Shown here piece after piece: positions 7,862 through 12,771 of a stretch of DNA of 12,771 nucleotides. The notes under the pieces are model-generated. The model saw only the letters and a program-made list of their open reading frames with translations, made no database searches and had not been told where the DNA came from. A program made the translations under genes and the position numbers. Each line of letters starts with the position of its first letter. Position 1 is the stretch's first letter. The DNA is from Mucidula mucida (taxonomy: Eukaryota; Basidiomycota; Agaricomycetes; Agaricales; Physalacriaceae). The stretch spans positions 1-12,771 of the forward strand of contig JADNYV010000920.1 of assembly GCA_015501055.1 (NCBI GenBank). Reading direction: 5' to 3'.

Positions 7862-9077
7862 GGTGGTCTGTTGGAAAGATTGGAAAGATCTGGAGCCTCT
7901 TGCTGAGACCCGCTAAGCCAGCATCGACCGTCCGCATAAATGCAACCTACAAAGGTTCACTAGATAACTGCCTATAAAAACCTTTGAAGAAATACCACAA
8001 TCCAAGTACAAAGCCCATCGTCTGAGGTTCCTGCAGTACGACCTTTCTTCAGCAAGCTTTCCAGCCGCATACATGCTCCGAGAGAATATGGCGTTAAAAG
8101 ATAATTGTCAGGCTCGACCAGAACATGGAGCAGTTTTGGCGGAAAAGTCTTCATCGTTTTAGGCGTCGTAGTCGTGATGATGGTCAGAAGCAAGCAGCAG
8201 GGGACGACGGGCTTTGCTCCTGCCATCTCGTTAATCAACAGATTATCACGCGTTTCGTCCTGCTGTAATAATCCCGACTATTCTACTACTTCTGAAGGCT
8301 GTCCATTTCGCTAGTCGTACCAATATTACTAAGTTGGCGGCCAATGTGATCCCTCCATCACAATGTGTAGAAGTCCAAGCTGCGCTCGTTCAACTTTTGT
8401 CTATATCACATCGTGCTTTCAAATGCGCCGCCTTCGGTCTCCCCGGAACCCCGACCTTAACGCCGCTTGTCACATCGGTGACGATCTACACGCGAATCAG
8501 GGATATGTGAGAGGCAGTGTCAGCCTGCGGTTCTAAATCAAGTGGTCCGTCGGGGTTTTATACCTTAGCTTTTTAGTTAGTGTAGGCGGAATCAAACATT
8601 GTAACAGTTTCGCGGATGTCCTAAATCCTAGAGGAGATCTAAAAGAAGGACATCGGAAACAGGTTTAGCATGAAAACAATATTATTACCTCGCCATATGA
8701 CTTTGTTCGGCACACTAGAGAAGTACAAACGAGCCAAGTATTTAAAACAAAGTAGAAATGTACCCAAATTGCATCGTATCGAGATATGGAAGGCGCCACA
8801 TTTACAGAAGCATGTCGGACACCAATGATCGTTGTGAGTTGTAACGTCTCGCTAAAAATTATCATCTCAAGGAAAGGAAAGACGGGAACCGCAAACACCT
8901 CATCCAACTCGGTTCGACATATCAAGTTACACTGATTGCGTAGTTGTAGTATACACTGAGTTCTTGGTCATAATCAAACCGTTATACATACAGAAAGCAA
9001 AGCAGGAAAATAATAAATAACGAGAAGGAAAAAAAAAAGTCAACAAAGGACACCTGTCCGAGACGATTCAACCTATA
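7862..9077. other. Gene-poor stretch between the pseudogene and the Crz1-like gene
   Basis: The left part is the former promoter side of the EEP pseudogene, and the right part is the 3' flank of the Crz1-like gene. Open frames here start at non-ATG codons or show no protein character. Hairpins noticed are TGTGAT-CCCTCC-ATCACA (8345-8362) and GATGTCCT/AGGACATC (8615-8622 with 8647-8654). An A-rich run lies at about 9030-9039. Confidence 0.5.
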
Positions 9078-11074
9078 CTATAAACCAGACTCCCAATCCT
9101 CCATCTTCGGCATAAGCTCCATCTTCGGCTGCATCAGTGGTAGCGTCTGCCCCTTGCCCTCCAACAGCTTCGCACAATCCGCCCCGCCCTCACTCCGCAA
9201 ATGTCGATTTAGAGCATCCATCCGCGCAAACGGTTTCTGACAGCCCTCGCATTGGAACGGCCGGTAATTAGAATGTAATTGTTCGTGCCGTTTACAATCA
9301 TGCTGTCGAGCGAATCCCTTCCCGCACCCGGGCCATGGACATAAAAAGGGTTTTTCTTCGTTATGTGATCGTATATGGCCTGCCAAAAATTTAGCACGCG
9401 CGTTCTAGACGCAAAATGAAAAACAAACCTTTCAGGTTGAAACTTCGCGTAAAGGTGCTCCCACATCCTGGAACAGGACAAACGAAGCTGGCCTCTTGCT
9501 TTCGCCTGTTGTGACTCGCCGCCTTTGTCCGTCCCGTAGTTACGTTTTGCTTGCTGACGTTAAGCGGGATAGCCTGACCTCCGACATTCACTTGCACCGG
9601 GAGCTCCTCGTACCTGCCCCGAGGAGAAACGTTCGGTGATGGATAAGGACTTGCGCGATTGCTGTTGGCCGGGCTAGCGTCGTGACTGCTGATTCCACGT
9701 TCGCTACGTGACCCACTTGAGGCTCGACGTACGTGTCGGCCACGTCCCATACCACCTTCCAAGCCCATCAGTGCTCCGCTCCCCATGTTGTTCATGTTCA
9801 TGTTCATGCCCGGCGTGAGGAAGTTTCCGAACTGATCTGGAGGCATCAGATATCCGCTAGCACCAAGATCATCACTCCGACTAGCCCGTAGGTGGCCGGG
9901 GCGGTTGCCAGCACTGAGCTCACTCCGCGACCTACGCAGTCCCACTGAATTTGAGTCGCTTGGTGAAAGGTATTGGCTGTCGTTAAAAGAATATGTCTGA
10001 TCAGACACGGCTGACTCATCCTTGAATGAGCTGGAGACTCCGCTCAGCCCGAGACCACCCCCACCCAGTCCTAATGTATCCCAGGTAGGATGTCCGCCAG
10101 GAGAAGAGTCTGACTTGCTGCGTGAGCGACCGGCGGTCGGCGGGATATATAGAGATGTAGATGATGGGGGTCGTGATGGGAAGCTGAATGGCTCCTGTTG
10201 CTGAGAGATCTGTTGTGTGGCGTTCTGCTGTCGTATTGCAGGAGGAGCGGGGGAGGGAGTTGATTGATTCCACGTTGGTTGGCGTTGTTGTTGTCCTATT
10301 TGGCCACAGTTAGTTACGATCAAGACAAAAAATACTATCGCCGAATGTTTCCGTGGCGAGAGCGGGCAGGGACTCACCCTGTCTCATGTAGAGGGTTCCG
10401 TTATTGTTGAGTCCACCGCTTACTGGGGTGGCGGGTACTACCTGGAGACGTGGCCCTCCCGCTCCATCTCCGTCAGGCGCGTTGATAGACGGCGGCTGAT
10501 AGCCAGCTTCATCATCCGGCATCATAAGCCGTGGTGGGCTAGGTCGGGCCTCTGTAGGTAGTGGATCGGTGCCCCAGTTGGGAGAGTGGTTGTTGAACGA
10601 CATGTTCTCAAACGACTGCTGCACCTCAAGGCGTGGGGAAGCCTGTAAGCTAGCCGGGGCAATATGTGGCGAGCCGCCGTTGGATGAGGGCGATGAGTAG
10701 TCACCGTAAAGCGTGTTGGAGAACATTATATACTGGGGCGAGGCGTGGTCGAAATCTGACGGATTGTATTCCGACTGATAGTCGGGGTATAACAATAAAG
10801 AGGAATTCGTGGGGTCGTCCGAAAAGTCTAGGTCAGAGTATGCAGAGCCTGGGGAGCCTTGGATGGAGCCCGGACCCGAACCGTAGGATGGTGTGTGGGA
10901 AAAGCCGGCACCGGGAGGGGGAGACAAGATGTCGCTGAGTGGGCCGTCGATGTCGAAAACGTCGGCAAAGTGCGACGGTGGCGACGGCGGGATAAGGTCT
11001 ATGTCGTGAAGCTCGATGCCTGAGCCAAAATGCGGGCTGTGCGTGTCGCCGGTGAGGAATTGGGAGTCGTCCAT
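9078..11074 (-). CDS. CRZ1: Crz1-like calcineurin-responsive C2H2 zinc-finger transcription factor
   Basis: The product is 621 aa from three exons: 11074-10378, 10295-9429 and 9379-9078. Introns are 82 bp (GTGAGT donor, CTAAC branch, ATAG) and 49 bp (GTTTGT donor, GCAG), both in phase 1. Residues 1-500 are disordered and rich in Ser, Pro and Gly, with many SP sites, Gln-rich stretches (233-266) and basic Ser clusters near 288-296, 352-358, 368-374 and 421-432 ([21 protein letters not shown]), like the regulatory serine-rich region of Crz1/NFAT factors. The DNA-binding domain is C-terminal: finger 1 C505/C510/H523/H527, finger 2 C535/C540/H553/H557, and a C2HC-type finger 3 C565/C568/H581/C590. 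[13 protein letters not shown] and [15 protein letters not shown] are hallmarks of Crz1. In the family, calcineurin dephosphorylates the protein in response to calcium, and it enters the nucleus to activate stress and cell-wall genes. The start context is strong (AAAATGG). Confidence 0.93.
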
Positions 11075-11588
11075 TTTTGCGATGTAAGTGGTTAAGTATC
11101 AAACAACAGTGGCAGCGATTGCTGTGTGAAATGCTGTGTCGGATCACTCCGCTCGGCTTTCCGGCATCATCATCTTCACCGCCTCGCCTCGTTCTCTTCG
11201 TCTTCATTAATTCGAGCACCGCCATCTCCCGCGAATCACTCCTTGCATTCAGATGTTGTCTCAAACGCGAATATTCACAGCGCGCCCGAAATCATACTTT
11301 GTTTCTTGACTGTGTCGCCACACAACATCCTGTTGATGATTTCTCTCTGGCCGCGGGTCCTTATGACGACGGAGAACGCAACGTACTCCCTTGATTTACA
11401 TCGTATCGTCTCTTGGCTACATTCCATCCCTCCTTCCACAAAATCGTTGGCCACACTTTCACTGTACAGACCCGCGTCTGATCAATCACTAAAACATCCT
11501 TTCGCATCCCCATCTTTACCACGCTGATTTACCCGTATTTCTGTTTCTGTGTGGGCGTTCGTGAGCAATTCACAAGCAAATCCATACT

Positions 11589-11927
11589 ATGTTTCGCCCC
11601 CGTTCGCGTTTCGCGGCGTCTGATAAGATCTCGAGGGCTCCCTTCCTGATCATCAACAAGATGCATCCCCACAACGCGTTTCAATCACCTAAGTACGGTG
11701 GCGGGTATATCACGACCGGAGTCTCATCAATGATCATATCTCCCAGAGCACGATACCCGCCGATGGCTGCCTACTACGTCGTTGCATATCCATTTCTTAG
11801 CACGTTCATTCCATCGCAATACGCCTCTCTCCGGACGGTTTGCCTGTCTGATTCGCGCAACTGTCAGCGGCCTAGAGAGCCAATCAACCTTGACGGTCTA
11901 GACGATGGCTGTCCCGACACATGTTGA
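11589..11927 (+). CDS. Doubtful small ORF, 112 aa
   Basis: The frame runs from ATG to TGA, starting MFRPRSRFAASDK and ending DGLDDGCPDTC. About the first half of the codons favour G or C in the third position, as the real genes here do. I recognise no domain, signal peptide or membrane segment. It lies in what should be the upstream region of the Crz1-like gene on the opposite strand. It may be a small unknown gene or a chance frame. Confidence 0.22.
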   Translation: MFRPRSRFAASDKISRAPFLIINKMHPHNAFQSPKYGGGYITTGVSSMIISPRARYPPMAAYYVVAYPFLSTFIPSQYASLRTVCLSDSRNCQRPREPINLDGLDDGCPDTC

Positions 11928-11978
11928 CGATTGTTCGCGCAAGGCCAGTGCTAAGACCTCCGACCAGGAGGTGGGGCG

Positions 11979-11986
11979 CTTATATA
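11979..11986 (-). promoter_or_regulatory. TATA box
   Basis: On the minus strand this reads TATATAAG, an exact match to the TATAWAWR consensus. It lies about 900 bp upstream of the Crz1-like ATG on the same strand. On the plus strand it reads TATATAGT and could equally serve rightward transcription. Which gene it serves is unknown. Confidence 0.35.
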
Positions 11987-12613
11987 GTAGATTTGCGTCC
12001 GTGAGCTGTGCGCGGGGACGGTCCCCTGATTTGCATTGGTGTTTAGGGGCATATTATGTGGCAAATTGTTGCTCGTGAGGTCCGAGTCGAGCATGCATTT
12101 ATGAAGAGGTATCTACTGATGATATTTCATCGTTGCTCAGAGCCTGTCTTGCGCGCAACCTTATACTCGACGAAGGTACCTGGCTCCGCGATTAGTTGAA
12201 CGCCGCTAAGCTAAAGTTGCTAAACATATTCATCGCATCCACCACACTCATTGCCACTGGTCGAACACCAGTAATTAGGATTTCAAGTGCGTCGTCCGTT
12301 TGGCTTGACCATTGACCAGTACACAGTCCCGCCTTGAGTCTGCTGTTTTGTGGTTCAGAGATTCAGAAGACAGAGGAAAAGCGTTTCTCTCGAAGAAGCA
12401 TGCTGCTACGTCATCGGCGACTCGCTTTACCTTCTTCCTCACCAGCTGACGGTAGGCTCCTTCTGTCGGCTCAGCGCGGGTTACAACAATCTTTAACCTT
12501 TGAGTTTTAGGGCATGTTTGCAAACGGCAGTTGCTCGCCAATTACTTACGCGCCACAACACCAAAACTAAGTACATATTGTAACCGCTTGCAAACTTCCT
12601 TTAAGCCCCCATC

Positions 12614-12771
12614 ATGGACATACCGCTAAACAACGACGTCGTGCGTCTTCTGCTGGAAAGGGCGCCGAACTGCACAGTTCGAGTGCCCTCAATCTGCTCC
12701 TTCTGGTCGAAAATGGGTTCGCGGCTTGTGAGTGTCCCCCGGTTTCGTAGCGCTTACACCTGGCTCACGCC
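12614..12771 (+). CDS. First exon of an unrecognised gene, cut by the window edge
   Basis: An ATG in good context (CATCATGG, A at -3, G at +4) opens MDIPLNNDVVRLLLERAPNC and continues open to the edge. A GTGAGT donor at 12728 fits an exon of 38 codons in phase 0 followed by an intron that leaves the window. Reading through it also stays open. The visible residues are too few to identify a family. The upstream bases share the TTGCAAAC repeat mentioned for the intergenic region. Confidence 0.45.
   Translation, partial: MDIPLNNDVVRLLLERAPNCTVRVPSICSFWSKMGSRLVSVPRFRSAYTWLT

Larger units (their letters stand above)
11075..12613. promoter_or_regulatory. 1.5-kb region between the divergent Crz1-like and right-edge genes
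   Basis: This region contains the 5' flanks of both genes. Next to the Crz1-like ATG is a pyrimidine-rich stretch on the plus strand (about 11160-11215). Farther out are a strong TATA-type element (11979-11986), a CCTCC-GACCA-GGAGG hairpin just beside it, the odd palindrome GGGGACGGTCCCC (about 12014-12026) and a CCCCT/AGGGG pair resembling stress-response elements. Near the right gene, TTGCAAAC occurs twice (12518-12525 within GTTTGCAAAC, and 12588-12595). One doubtful small ORF lies inside (11589-11927). Confidence 0.5.

Noticed and set aside
7972..8238. 88-aa minus-strand open frame upstream of the EEP pseudogene
   Set aside because: It opens with TTG, not ATG; the internal ATG start leaves a short protein without recognisable features.
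12257..12273. ACTGG-TCGAACA-CCAGT hairpin resembling a tRNA T-arm
   Set aside because: The loop lacks TTCRANN in the correct register on either strand, and no D-arm or acceptor stem surrounds it at tRNA spacing.
12275..12541. 88-aa minus-strand open frame near the right edge
   Set aside because: The start is TTG and no upstream exon with clear splice signals was found. Composition is mildly protein-like (basic, charged), but that is not enough.
1..12771. CRISPR array, bacterial operon or biosynthetic gene cluster
   Set aside because: No regularly spaced identical repeats, no co-directional overlapping genes, and the genes are unrelated eukaryotic ones with introns.

Overview
The window looks like nuclear DNA of a filamentous basidiomycete, probably an Agaricomycete. 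The genes are compact, with short introns of 47-82 bp that carry GT...AG ends and CTAAC/TACTAAC branch sites. ATG contexts usually have A at -3. The proteins that can be recognised (a Mid2/SKG6-like membrane protein, an isoprenylcysteine methyltransferase-like protein, a TDP2-like endonuclease/phosphatase family member and a Crz1-type zinc-finger factor) are typical fungal genes. There is no bacterial, viral, CRISPR or operon-like structure. The species cannot be named from the sequence alone.

Layout, left to right. Positions 1-1147 hold no gene, but contain a well delimited 549-bp non-autonomous hAT-like transposon (253-801) with perfect 15-bp terminal inverted repeats and an 8-bp target duplication. 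On the minus strand, 1148-2346 is a two-exon gene for a single-pass Mid2/SKG6-like membrane protein whose tail ends in GR-x-SPGPQ repeats. A 436-bp shared promoter region separates it from a divergent single-exon gene of unknown function (2783-3628, plus). After about 1.2 kb without a clear gene, which includes a 16-bp perfect palindrome of Zn2Cys6-site type, comes an ICMT-like membrane methyltransferase (4846-5639, plus, one intron). Positions 5640-6916 have no protein gene but carry five spaced copies of a motif resembling a tRNA D-arm/A-box. A member of the endonuclease/exonuclease/phosphatase superfamily lies at 6917-7861 (minus). It keeps the family's catalytic motifs but needs about six reading-frame changes, so it is called a pseudogene.

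The right part is dominated by a three-exon gene (9078-11074, minus) for a Crz1-like calcineurin-responsive transcription factor with all zinc fingers intact. A 1.5-kb gene-poor stretch follows, with one doubtful small ORF. The first exon of an unrecognised plus-strand gene runs off the right edge (12614 onward).

These genes do not form an obvious cluster or pathway. Crz1 and a Mid2-like protein both belong to stress and cell-wall signalling in fungi in general, but nothing here shows that they act together. The least explained features are the tRNA-like motif array, the hAT-like element and the multiply frameshifted EEP gene. No convincing new multi-gene system was found.
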